Source: Bacteroides sp. CAG:545
Lineage (GTDB): Bacteria > Bacteroidota > Bacteroidia > Bacteroidales > UBA932
Assembly (NCBI GenBank): GCA_000432515.1
Contig: HF996027.1
Location: 78,320-142,319, forward strand
Direction: 5' to 3'
Length of the DNA stretch: 64,000 nt
The position numbers and the translations under genes are program-made. The notes under the pieces were generated by a model. It had not been told where the DNA came from. It saw only the letters and a program-made list of their open reading frames with translations, and did no database searches. The first letter of the stretch is position 1; each line of letters opens with the position of its first letter. Positions 26,855 through 36,141 of the stretch are shown here, one piece after another.

Positions 26855-29602
26855 ATGTTTATGAAATACAAAAATATGATACCGGTGCTTGCGTCTGTCA
26901 TGCTATTCTCCACTGAGTCTTCTGCCCAGATGGCTGTGACGGAAAAGGTAGAGGCGGAAAAGGCTGAGGCGGAGACCATGCGGATGGCGCGAGTGGGAAG
27001 GGAGACGCTGGAGGACAATCCGTACATCGATGTCAGACGCGCCATGTTCGGAAAGATTGCCGGACTGAATGTCTATGCCGGCAACGGCGACTCGACAACA
27101 GACAACTGCACGCTGAGCATTCACGGAAAGAAACCACTCGTACTCGTTGATGGCTTTCCGAGAGACCTCAGTCTGCTGACATCTTACGAAATAGAAAGCG
27201 TTGAAATACTCACCGACGCAGCTGCAGCCGCACTCTACGGGGTACGCGGAGCGAACGGAATTGTTCTCGTCACCACAAGAAGAGCAAAGGAAGGCCGGCT
27301 CAAGGTCGGGGCGAACTACCAGTACGGTCTCAGGACTCAGTGGCGCTCCCCGGAATTTGCCGAAGCAGGACTTTACGCAGAAACTCTCAATGCAACGCTT
27401 GGAAACGATGGACTCGCGCCGCGCTACAACGCCAGAGAAATCGAGGCGTTCAAGTCAGGAAAATACCCATATGCCTACCCGAATGTGGATTGGTGGAATG
27501 AGGTCTATAACAACATAGCCCACAACAATCGTCTTAACCTCACTTTCGAGGGCGGCAGCGGAAAGTTCCGTCACTTCACTGTGGTTGACTATATGTACGA
27601 TCGCGGATTCTTCAAGTCTCAGAACTCCGACAGCCGCTACAGCGCGGTTCCTTCCGACACTCGGCTAAGCGCAAGGACGAATATCGACGTGCAGCTCACC
27701 CGCACGACCAAAATGAAGCTCGGCCTGCTTGCCCGTTTCAACGAACAGAACAGAGCGAACTACGGCAGCATATTCAGTGCTCTCTACAACACCCCGGCAG
27801 CAGCCTTCCCAATCACTGCATCCAACGGAATGTACGGAGGCTCCGAACTTTACGGAGCAAACAACCCTGTCGCTCTGCTAAAGGGGACAGGCAACACCAA
27901 GACCATCGGTGGCGCAGTGAATGCAGATCTTTCGGTAATCCAGCACCTTGACGAGTTCACAGAAGGACTGCGTGCCGAGGCCTCGATTTCATTCGACGAC
28001 TATGGAACGATGGCGGAAAGTGCCACCAAAACCTATATGTACCGTGTGCTCAACTCCACAATAGCTGACGACGGGACATTGGTCACGTCACAGAAAGACT
28101 ATGGAACAAACTCCAAAGTTCTCTCCCACGGTTCATGGTTTAACTCTATCTATCTCGACTTCGACTTCAACGCGAAAGCGGTCTATGACAGGACTTTCAA
28201 TAGCCATCATGTAGGAGCAACGGTAATTTTCGACATTCAGTCACACACCGCATCGGGACAGAACAACTCAAACAGACGAATATCGGCCGGAATGATAGGC
28301 TCATACTCTTATGACAGACGTTACAGCGCCGACCTTGTTCTCAACTGGGCAGGCTCGGCTTATCTCGTGAAAGGAAACAGGATGATGTTCTATCCAGCTG
28401 TGAACATAGCTTGGACGGTTTCTCAGGAGGGTTTCCTCAAGGGTCTAGAGGGCATTGACCTGCTCAGGATTTCGGCTTCGACCGGACTTTCAGGCTGGGA
28501 CGGCTCGCTCGTCCACGAACTCCAGTATCAATCGTTCAATTCCACCGGAGCGGGCAGTTACTATTTCACTGACGGAGGGCTCTCCTATGGCATCGCAGAG
28601 GGCAGCCTGCCTGTGGAGCGAATAGTCCCAGAAAAGTCAATGAAGGCAAGCGGAACAATCGAACTCAAGGCCCTCGGAAATAGACTGGCATTCTATGGAA
28701 CAGGGTTCTACGAACGCAGGAGCGATATTCTCATAAACGCCTCATCGACTGTCTCCGGCATTCTCGGAGTAAACGCGGGCAAACAGTGTGCAGGTGCTGA
28801 TGATTGGGCTGGAGCGGATCTGTCGCTCTCATGGAACGAACGCCGAGGAAACTTCAGCTATGGAATCTATGCAAACGCCTCCTGTCTCACAAGCAAGGTC
28901 ATCAAGGACGATCAGGACTGGCAGCGCTATGACTACCTCTACCATAAGGGTAACCGTGTAGGGCAGTGCTATGGGCTTGAGTCCGACGGATTCTTCTTCA
29001 GCGAGAGCGACATACGGAACACAGTCACCCACACGTTCACGACCGTGAAGCCGGGAGACATCAAATATGTAGATCAGAACGATGATTTCCAGATTACGGA
29101 CGAGGACATTGTCCCAATAGGCTACTCGACCATTCCAGAATGGTACTACGGATTCGGGCTTTCCTTCGGATGGAAGGGACTCAAGGTCTCAGCGGCATTC
29201 CAGGGTATAGGACACGTGACCGTGAATATGCTGAATTCACCTCTCTACAAGCCGCTCATCAGCAACGGCAACCTGTCCAGGTCGTTCCTCTCAAAGGAAA
29301 CCCCGTGGACTCTCGAAAATTCAGAGAACGCAACAGTCCCGCGCCTTACAACTGTCTCTAACGCAAATAACTATCGCAACAATAGCGTATGGTACCGCGA
29401 CGGCTCGTTCCTCAAGTTGCGCGACGTGACGCTTTCTTACACCTTTCCTAAGAGCATGCTCAAGATTATGACTATGGAACTCTACCTAAAGGGAACGGAC
29501 GTATTCAGCATCGACTCGCTCGAAATTGTGGATCCCGAACGGATAGGTTCCGGTTATCCGACATCTCGCGCTTGGTGGGCAGGACTGCGCTTTAACTTTT
29601 AA
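26855..29602 (+). CDS. SusC-like TonB-linked transporter lacking N-terminal accessory domains
   Basis: This 915-residue SusC-like protein has a signal peptide (VLASVMLFSTESSAQ) followed by a short Glu/Ala-rich linker, then directly the plug (GKIAGLNVYAG, LVLVDGFPRDL, AAAAALYGVRGANGIVLVTT) and the barrel. The carboxypeptidase-regulatory-like domain and an obvious EVVVIGYG TonB box, both found in the first SusC, are missing. Barrel strands and the C-terminal AGLRFNF end look intact. It may need another way to couple to TonB, or use a diverged box in the linker. It precedes its own SusD by 12 bp. Confidence 0.9.
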   Translation: MFMKYKNMIPVLASVMLFSTESSAQMAVTEKVEAEKAEAETMRMARVGRETLEDNPYIDVRRAMFGKIAGLNVYAGNGDSTTDNCTLSIHGKKPLVLVDGFPRDLSLLTSYEIESVEILTDAAAAALYGVRGANGIVLVTTRRAKEGRLKVGANYQYGLRTQWRSPEFAEAGLYAETLNATLGNDGLAPRYNAREIEAFKSGKYPYAYPNVDWWNEVYNNIAHNNRLNLTFEGGSGKFRHFTVVDYMYDRGFFKSQNSDSRYSAVPSDTRLSARTNIDVQLTRTTKMKLGLLARFNEQNRANYGSIFSALYNTPAAAFPITASNGMYGGSELYGANNPVALLKGTGNTKTIGGAVNADLSVIQHLDEFTEGLRAEASISFDDYGTMAESATKTYMYRVLNSTIADDGTLVTSQKDYGTNSKVLSHGSWFNSIYLDFDFNAKAVYDRTFNSHHVGATVIFDIQSHTASGQNNSNRRISAGMIGSYSYDRRYSADLVLNWAGSAYLVKGNRMMFYPAVNIAWTVSQEGFLKGLEGIDLLRISASTGLSGWDGSLVHELQYQSFNSTGAGSYYFTDGGLSYGIAEGSLPVERIVPEKSMKASGTIELKALGNRLAFYGTGFYERRSDILINASSTVSGILGVNAGKQCAGADDWAGADLSLSWNERRGNFSYGIYANASCLTSKVIKDDQDWQRYDYLYHKGNRVGQCYGLESDGFFFSESDIRNTVTHTFTTVKPGDIKYVDQNDDFQITDEDIVPIGYSTIPEWYYGFGLSFGWKGLKVSAAFQGIGHVTVNMLNSPLYKPLISNGNLSRSFLSKETPWTLENSENATVPRLTTVSNANNYRNNSVWYRDGSFLKLRDVTLSYTFPKSMLKIMTMELYLKGTDVFSIDSLEIVDPERIGSGYPTSRAWWAGLRFNF

Positions 29603-29614
29603 TCTCACAAGACA

Positions 29615-31297
29615 ATGAAAATAATTCGGACAATATCCATAATCCTCGTGCTTTCGGCAACATTCTCCTGCTCGTATCTCGACTTCGATGAGACAAACGG
29701 ACTTCAGGGGAAGGCGGATGTATATAAGTATTTCGACAAGACAAAACAGGTTTTGACGAACGTATATTCCTACATCCCGCAGGATTTTGGAGCACTCGAC
29801 GGCGCAATGAGAGACTGCGCCACGGACGACGCGCTCTGGGGCAATCCTGTCGCTCCGGTGCAGAGATTCACTAACGGAAGTTGGTCGGCGATAAATACAT
29901 ACGACACAGGATGGGGATTCTACAACGGAATACGCGCCGCAAATGAGTTCATCGCGTCTGTGGCAAAGGTCGATTTCTCACGCTATCAGACCGACCCGAA
30001 CTACGAGAACTGGATGGAACAACTGAAATATTTCAGCCACGAAGCAAGGGCTCTGAGAGCGTTCTACATTTTCGAGCTTGCCAAGAGATACGGGGACATT
30101 GTCATGCCTACACGCGTTCTCACCACCGAAGAGGCAAACAGTATCGGCAAGACCACATTTGAAGACGCGGTAGGCTTCATAGTCAGCGAATGCGAAGAGT
30201 GCGCATCAGTCCTTCCCGCATCCTACGAAGACCAGCCATACAAAGAGTTGGGACGTGTCACCAAAGGCTTTGCTATGGCACTGAAAACCAAGGCACTGCT
30301 CTATGCGGCAAGTCCGCTCCATAATCCGAAGGATAATAAGGAACTATGGAAGAAGGCTGCAAAGGCGGCTCTTGAACTGATTGATACTGGGCTCTACTCA
30401 CTTGAAACCGGCGACAAATGCAACAACCTCAGCTCGCGCGAGAACATCTTTGTCCGGATGAACGGCAATAGTTCGTCCTTCGAGGCCAACTGCTTTCCAC
30501 TGAGGTTCTTGTATGGTTCACGCGGCTCCGTCCAGAACTGCATGTATCCGACCGAGAACCTAGCCTCAGCATTCAGAACAGTGAATGGCTTTGCGGTAAC
30601 ACTCACTCGTAGCGGCTATACAAGCGACGACCCTAAGTTCAATCCCAAGAAGCCCTATTCCAACCGTGACCCGAGAATGGCGAGGACGCTCGTCTGCGAC
30701 GGCTCCGTGTTCAAGAACTCGGCTATCGAGACTTTCGAAGGCGGTCAAGACGCGGGCGAAGTTCTCCAGGGATATACTCCGACGGGATACTACCTACGGA
30801 AATATGTCATTGAAAACACGAGCTTCGACCCCAATGCGAAGGCTACCTACCGCCATCACTGGGTGGTGTTCCGCTATGCTGAAACGCTTCTGAGCTATGC
30901 CGAGGCGATGGCAGGAGCATTCGGAAATCCTGATTACAGCGACGACGAGTTTACACGTTCAGCAGCTTGGGCACTAAACCGTGTCCGTAAGAACGCTGGC
31001 TTACCTGATTGTACGGAGAAACTTGAGACCCGTTTCCTTGACGAGGTCCGCAACGAATGGAGAGTGGAGTTCGCGTTCGAGGACCACAGGTTTTGGGACG
31101 TGAGGCGATGGATGCTCGGGCCTGACACGCAGGTTGACATCTATGGCGTGAGCATCGTGAAGTCCGGAAACGACAATACTTATTCAATGAAGGACTGCGG
31201 CACGAGGAAATGGAACAACAGGATGAATCTTTATCCCATTCCGCAGTCGGAATTGGCGAAGAACAGTCATTTGGAACCTCAGAATAAAGGATGGTGA
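29615..31297 (+). CDS. SusD/RagB-family glycan-binding lipoprotein (pair 2)
   Basis: This 560-residue lipoprotein has a signal peptide with a Cys at about 19 (FSCSYLDFDE). TPR-type helices and the family C-terminus (RYAETLLSYAEAMAG, WRVEFAFEDHRFWDVRRW, PIPQSELAKNSHLEPQNKGW) are clear. It is the lid for the second SusC. The pair may take up a different oligomer from the first pair, or act as a duplicate. Confidence 0.94.
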   Translation: MKIIRTISIILVLSATFSCSYLDFDETNGLQGKADVYKYFDKTKQVLTNVYSYIPQDFGALDGAMRDCATDDALWGNPVAPVQRFTNGSWSAINTYDTGWGFYNGIRAANEFIASVAKVDFSRYQTDPNYENWMEQLKYFSHEARALRAFYIFELAKRYGDIVMPTRVLTTEEANSIGKTTFEDAVGFIVSECEECASVLPASYEDQPYKELGRVTKGFAMALKTKALLYAASPLHNPKDNKELWKKAAKAALELIDTGLYSLETGDKCNNLSSRENIFVRMNGNSSSFEANCFPLRFLYGSRGSVQNCMYPTENLASAFRTVNGFAVTLTRSGYTSDDPKFNPKKPYSNRDPRMARTLVCDGSVFKNSAIETFEGGQDAGEVLQGYTPTGYYLRKYVIENTSFDPNAKATYRHHWVVFRYAETLLSYAEAMAGAFGNPDYSDDEFTRSAAWALNRVRKNAGLPDCTEKLETRFLDEVRNEWRVEFAFEDHRFWDVRRWMLGPDTQVDIYGVSIVKSGNDNTYSMKDCGTRKWNNRMNLYPIPQSELAKNSHLEPQNKGW

Positions 31298-31366
31298 TTT
31301 GAGCGTCTGACTTCTAAATACGCCTCAAAGCCTTAAGATATAAATAATTAATAACCATAAAATATT

Positions 31367-32908
31367 ATGATCATGAAAAGAACATTTATGATTTCAGCAA
31401 TTGCTGTTGCTGCAGCGCTTTTTACTGTCTCGTGCCAGAAGGAACAGGAGCATAAACCGACAAAGAAACTTGAATGTACAGCGCAGGAAAGCTACACCGT
31501 GGCGGCAACGGCGGCAAAGTCTGTTTCGTTCGACATCGCGGCAAACACGCCGTGGACAATCACGAGCAGCGAGAATTGGTGTAAGGTCACTCCGTCAAGC
31601 AGCAAGGAAAGCTCGCTCGCGGAGACAATCATCGTGAAATTCGAGGACAACACTGGCTCGGCATCGCGTGAAGCCACACTCACAATCGAGGGTGAAGGCA
31701 TCGAAAAGCCGACCCTTGTAAAATTCATCCAAGGTGTGCCTGGCAAAATTACCATCACTCCTTTCACCGAGAAGTTCGCGAAGGAAGGCGGCAAGCAGAC
31801 ATTCACTGTCCTCTCCAACAAACCGTGGGCTGTGACCGCATCACCTTCCGATTGGCTCACTTTTAAGCCGGCTTCAGGCGAGGCTTCAGAGCAGCCTGTA
31901 ACCGTGACGGCAACTGCAAAATACACAGACGGCAAGGGTCATACTGCCACAATTACAGTCGCGAGCGAGGATGCAGTACAGAGCTTTGAGGCTTCAATCG
32001 AGGGTCTTGTGTTCGAGGTTGAAGAACTTGAAGAAGGCGAGAAAGTCTTTGATTACAAGGGCGGTGCGAAAGAAATAAAGGTCAATGCGAACATTGACTG
32101 GAATGTGTCCGTTTCCGACGAATATTTCACCGCAAGCAAGACAGAAGGGGGCATCAAGGTGGAGGCTCCTATGTCAAGATGGTTTGGAAAGAAGACTTTC
32201 ACCGTGACTGTTACCCCTGTAACAACAATCGAGGGCGTGGAACCTGTGACAATTGATATGGCGATAGCACCGGCTTCATACATTGACAACAGTGACAAGT
32301 CCGCATATAAAATCAACGAGGACGGTTCAGTTACCCTGACAATCGCGGAAAAGAATGAAGACCCAAAGAAGAACCAGGCCTTCATGAAGACATTCGACGA
32401 GTACAAGTACGGAAACTTCGTCTGGGAGTTCTGCGACGTCAAGCTCACGGAAGGATACTTCTGCGTCAATAACTGGAATGGTCCGTTCTACCTTATGCTC
32501 AAGTACGGCTACAACATGGCTCTGCTTGCATGCGGCGGCGAAACGAAAGACGCCAACGGGCATAAGGTCGGCTTCGGATTCGACGGAGGTTGGGACAACA
32601 CTTGGAACGACACCAAGAAATTCACTGAAGGCACATTCCCTACCGACTACTCTCAGCTCAAGTCAATCAGGCTTCTCATCAAGCCTACACAGAGAACGGG
32701 TACAAACCAAAACCTCACACTCTCAAGAAAGGTCTGGATCAACGATGTGCTCGTTCTTGACAACAGCGTAAATGTCGGTGATATTTGGGCGGCAAATGCC
32801 GAGTCCTGCGGCTTTTTCTACTGTCCTGGAATTCAGGACGCCGTCGGTTCTCTCACCATCAAGTCATTTGAAATCGACACAGACTACACAAAATACGAGA
32901 ATGACTGA
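31367..32908 (+). CDS. BACON-domain surface lipoprotein, probable glycan-binding protein
   Basis: This 513-residue lipoprotein (lipobox TVSC, Cys about 22) has two clear BACON-like beta domains (about 40-125 and 128-212) and a third diverged one (about 215-300), followed by a C-terminal jelly-roll-like module (about 310-513). It takes the place usually filled by surface glycan-binding proteins after SusD. The last module is shared with the shorter protein at 35660. The GGWDNTW and LKSIRLLIKPT motifs are common to both. The start could be 31367 or the ATG at 31373. Confidence 0.85.
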   Translation: MIMKRTFMISAIAVAAALFTVSCQKEQEHKPTKKLECTAQESYTVAATAAKSVSFDIAANTPWTITSSENWCKVTPSSSKESSLAETIIVKFEDNTGSASREATLTIEGEGIEKPTLVKFIQGVPGKITITPFTEKFAKEGGKQTFTVLSNKPWAVTASPSDWLTFKPASGEASEQPVTVTATAKYTDGKGHTATITVASEDAVQSFEASIEGLVFEVEELEEGEKVFDYKGGAKEIKVNANIDWNVSVSDEYFTASKTEGGIKVEAPMSRWFGKKTFTVTVTPVTTIEGVEPVTIDMAIAPASYIDNSDKSAYKINEDGSVTLTIAEKNEDPKKNQAFMKTFDEYKYGNFVWEFCDVKLTEGYFCVNNWNGPFYLMLKYGYNMALLACGGETKDANGHKVGFGFDGGWDNTWNDTKKFTEGTFPTDYSQLKSIRLLIKPTQRTGTNQNLTLSRKVWINDVLVLDNSVNVGDIWAANAESCGFFYCPGIQDAVGSLTIKSFEIDTDYTKYEND

Positions 32909-32960
32909 TTTTGTGAACGAAGTTTCAAATAATCAGAAATTCTTCAATTAACTGATATTG

Positions 32961-34469
32961 ATGAATATAGGAAAAACAATATTATGCGGTTCAGTTCTTC
33001 TTGCAGGCGCATTTGCCTCCTGCAAGAAGGCAGGTCCAATGAAATGGGTTGACCTGCGTTACCTTGCTGAGGACAGCTACACCCTGACGGCAACCTCACC
33101 GGAACCTATACGTCTTAAAGTGAAATCCACAGACCCGTGGAAAGTCTATGGAACGGAGTCGTCGTGGTGCAGCATAACCCCGTCAGAGGGCGGTGCGTCG
33201 GAGCTTTTCGACGTGACTGTGCAATACACCGAGAACACTGAACTTGACGACAGGCTCGACACTCTCGTGATTCAAAGTGACTATTGGATAGGGAAGTGGA
33301 TTCCGGTGCGTCAGAAGGGAACCGCCTACCTCAACATTGAGACATCGGGTGACCTCAATATTGGCCAGTTCGGAGGTACGGCACAGTTCAGCATACGTGC
33401 AAACCAGGACTGGAGCCTCGTCAAGGCAAATGATGCGCCGTGGCTGAAGCTGATAAAGACTTCCGGACACGGAGACGCGAATATCCTTCTTGCCGTAAGT
33501 GCGGAAAACAAGGGCGAGAGACGCTTTGCCGACATCGACGTGCTCAATCGGCATGATGAGAGGGAGCAGACCGTGAGGGTGTGGCAGGACGGCGTCGTTC
33601 TCACACCTGCCCAGGTGAGGATGAGGACAACATTCGACGCGCAGACGCTTTCGGTGAAAGTCAGTTCAAACGCAGACTGGACTGTAGAGAAAGCTGATAC
33701 AGGAATAGGATGGTTTGAGTTTCCGCAGACGGAATTCAGCGGAGACGGAACACTGCAGATTAACCTCACGGAAAACACTGGGGCGTCAATCAGAACAGCG
33801 GAAGTCCTTCTCAAAACCAAAGCTGCCGACGGGTTCGAGCAAATAGTCAAGAGCATAGTCATCCGTCAGGCCTACAATCCGACTCCGGACTACTACGATT
33901 TCGACGCGTCCGGCCTGGAGCAGTGGATTATCAATGGCGCGGACAACGACAAATCAAGCTGCAAGGTAGTGGGAAGCTGCTTGGAAATCTATGGAGCACA
34001 GAAGGTTCATCGCTATAACTGCGCCGCCGGAAACTGGGATTTCTTCATGAAGGCTTCCTCAGCAAAGGCTCAGCCGGTGATTTACTTCCAATGCGGGGAC
34101 TTCGACATGAGGTGGTTCGTCGATGTGGGTGCTGGAAAAACGAATGTGACGATGGTAGATAAGGGCAACTCAAAGACATTCTCGGACTTCAACGTACCAT
34201 ATAGCAGCGTCGAAGACCACAAGTTCGGCATCAAGATGACTCCAGACAAGGACGGCTGGGCTGTGTTCTCGTGGGTGCTCGATGACAAGGTGCTCGGCTC
34301 CTACACCACGAACGGTGTAAATGTTCAGACTAGCGCACTGAAGTTCAGCCAGGATCTCAAGTTCCACATCTTTGTAGGGGCTTGGGAGAGCGGCACGGCC
34401 AACCAGACTACAATCTGGAGTGGCTGGCAATATACTCTGCCATACGAGTTTATCAACTGGGGAGAATAG
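32961..34469 (+). CDS. Second BACON-domain surface lipoprotein with C-terminal glycan-binding-like module
   Basis: The ATG at 32961 gives a 502-residue lipoprotein (lipobox FASC, Cys about 21). Three tandem BACON-like domains (about 35-120, 120-205, 205-295) precede a C-terminal beta-sandwich-like region (about 300-500) rich in aromatic residues, as in carbohydrate-binding modules. Its C-terminal module differs from that of the previous protein. It is likely a cell-surface glycan-binding protein working with SusCD and GH16. Confidence 0.85.
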   Translation: MNIGKTILCGSVLLAGAFASCKKAGPMKWVDLRYLAEDSYTLTATSPEPIRLKVKSTDPWKVYGTESSWCSITPSEGGASELFDVTVQYTENTELDDRLDTLVIQSDYWIGKWIPVRQKGTAYLNIETSGDLNIGQFGGTAQFSIRANQDWSLVKANDAPWLKLIKTSGHGDANILLAVSAENKGERRFADIDVLNRHDEREQTVRVWQDGVVLTPAQVRMRTTFDAQTLSVKVSSNADWTVEKADTGIGWFEFPQTEFSGDGTLQINLTENTGASIRTAEVLLKTKAADGFEQIVKSIVIRQAYNPTPDYYDFDASGLEQWIINGADNDKSSCKVVGSCLEIYGAQKVHRYNCAAGNWDFFMKASSAKAQPVIYFQCGDFDMRWFVDVGAGKTNVTMVDKGNSKTFSDFNVPYSSVEDHKFGIKMTPDKDGWAVFSWVLDDKVLGSYTTNGVNVQTSALKFSQDLKFHIFVGAWESGTANQTTIWSGWQYTLPYEFINWGE

Positions 34470-34566
34470 ATGCAAAAAAGCGGATTGCTGTGTTGCACTC
34501 CATCTTTTTATCTTCTATTCTCATCCGAGTAATTTCTTAAAGTAGTTAATTGACAAGAATATATAA

Positions 34567-35637
34567 ATGAAAAGAATGAATTATTTAATATTGATACTGA
34601 CGTTGGTGACGACGTCGTGCGTGAAGAGCGGAGGGGATGCGGAAGCGGAACCTTTGTTGAAAGACTTTGCACTGAAGGTGAATGAGCTGAGCTATCATGC
34701 GAGCCTTGACGAGGAAAGCTGCACGGCGACCATCGGCGTCATTGAATACGGCGGATATGTAAGCGGCGTGAGTGTGGACCTCGCGGATGGGGCGACAATA
34801 AGTCCGAATCCGAACGATTTTCTCGGGAGTTGGCCGCAGTCTCAGGAGTTCATCGTGAGCAAGGGCGAGGTTTCGCAGAAATGGACGGTAAAGTTGACAA
34901 AATATGTGTCAGAACTGCCGCAGATTGACGGGAAGGATGTGATTTTTCGCGACGAGTTCGACATCGATGGAGATGTTAACTCCGAGTTCTGGTCGCTTAT
35001 CGGCAAGGGAACGGCGGCATGGCAGACGGATATGTCCGGGAAAGCAGAACACTCTTATGTCAAAGACGGCAACCTTGTGCTTGTCATCAAGCGTGACGAC
35101 GACGGGGTTGTACGCTCCGGCGGAATCAGAACTGAGTACAAGGTTGGTATCAAGTACGACTGCCACATCGAGGCCAGAATCAAGTTTGTAGATGACAGCG
35201 ACAATGCGGGACAGGCGTTCTGGCTGATGCCGGATTCGAGATACCAGATCTACAAGGGCTGGCCGGACGGCGGCGAGATTGATATCCTTGAACACAGCTA
35301 TCTCCACGACTACATCCAGCAGACTGTTCACAGCCATTATATCGACGTCGTGGACCCGAGCAACAACTATCAAGGAAAGCCCGTATACAAGGGATATAAC
35401 CCTGGTCAGTACAATATCTACGGCCTTGATATTCTAGAAAACAGCCTCGTATTCTACACCAACGGTGAGAAGACGATGACCTACGAGAATATGCACCTCG
35501 CCAATGAGACAGAGATGAAGCAGTGGCCGTTTATTTCGGACTATTACATTATCCTCAGCACCAGCCCGGTCGGAGCGAAGAATCTCAGCGCTCCGTCATA
35601 TATGTACGTCGATTGGGTGAGAGTTACAAAGTTATAA
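34567..35637 (+). CDS. GH16-family endo-beta-glucanase lipoprotein
   Basis: This 356-residue lipoprotein (lipobox TTSC, Cys about 18) has an N-terminal BACON-like or immunoglobulin-like domain (about 30-115) and a GH16 jelly-roll catalytic domain (about 125-355). The catalytic motif is E237-I-D239-I-L-E242 in GGEIDILEH, with Glu237 as nucleophile and Glu242 as acid/base. The E-x-D-x-x-E spacing is that of laminarinase-like GH16 (beta-1,3 or mixed-linkage beta-glucan), which supports a beta-glucan PUL. The exact linkage is not fixed by sequence. Confidence 0.93.
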   Translation: MKRMNYLILILTLVTTSCVKSGGDAEAEPLLKDFALKVNELSYHASLDEESCTATIGVIEYGGYVSGVSVDLADGATISPNPNDFLGSWPQSQEFIVSKGEVSQKWTVKLTKYVSELPQIDGKDVIFRDEFDIDGDVNSEFWSLIGKGTAAWQTDMSGKAEHSYVKDGNLVLVIKRDDDGVVRSGGIRTEYKVGIKYDCHIEARIKFVDDSDNAGQAFWLMPDSRYQIYKGWPDGGEIDILEHSYLHDYIQQTVHSHYIDVVDPSNNYQGKPVYKGYNPGQYNIYGLDILENSLVFYTNGEKTMTYENMHLANETEMKQWPFISDYYIILSTSPVGAKNLSAPSYMYVDWVRVTKL

Positions 35638-35659
35638 TACCACATTAAGAAAACGAATC

Positions 35660-36139
35660 ATGATTATAAATTCAATGAAGAGTGCAGCCTATTCTGCCCC
35701 TGAAATCTGGGAGAACGGTCTGAATTTTCGTATGAGATACGGCGTGAATACCCATGTAATCTACAGCGGAGGAACTATTGACAAAAACGGAGTCAAGACC
35801 AATTTCGGATTCGACAATGGGTGGGGAGGTGTATGGGACCACACCGGAGAGTTTTCAGCCGGAACATATCCCGAGAATGTCTCAGACCTTAAATCAATCC
35901 GACTTCTCATCAAACCTGTCACAAGAGGTGGCGGGATGAAACCCGTCGAAGGCCTTTCCAAGAAAATCTGGATAAATGATGTTCTCGTGTTCGACAATAA
36001 AAATAACAGTGGCGACGTGTGGCAAATAAATACCGCTCTCGGTGGACTGCACTATAAATATGGCATTCTCAACGCTGTCGGTTCCATCGTTATAAAGTCC
36101 TTCGACATTGACGAAAATTATTCAAACTACAACGACTGA
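35660..36139 (+). CDS. Truncated paralogue of the C-terminal module of the first BACON protein
   Basis: This 159-residue protein resembles the last 135 residues of the lipoprotein at 31367, sharing GFDNGW, LKSIRLLIKPV, KKIWINDVLVFDN and VGSIVIKSFDID. It has no signal peptide, lipobox or BACON domain. The homology begins soon after the start, as if the N-terminal two thirds were lost. It may be a decaying duplicate or a stand-alone glycan-binding module that is no longer exported. It ends 2 bp before the GH3 gene. Confidence 0.7.
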   Translation: MIINSMKSAAYSAPEIWENGLNFRMRYGVNTHVIYSGGTIDKNGVKTNFGFDNGWGGVWDHTGEFSAGTYPENVSDLKSIRLLIKPVTRGGGMKPVEGLSKKIWINDVLVFDNKNNSGDVWQINTALGGLHYKYGILNAVGSIVIKSFDIDENYSNYND

Positions 36140-36141
36140 CA

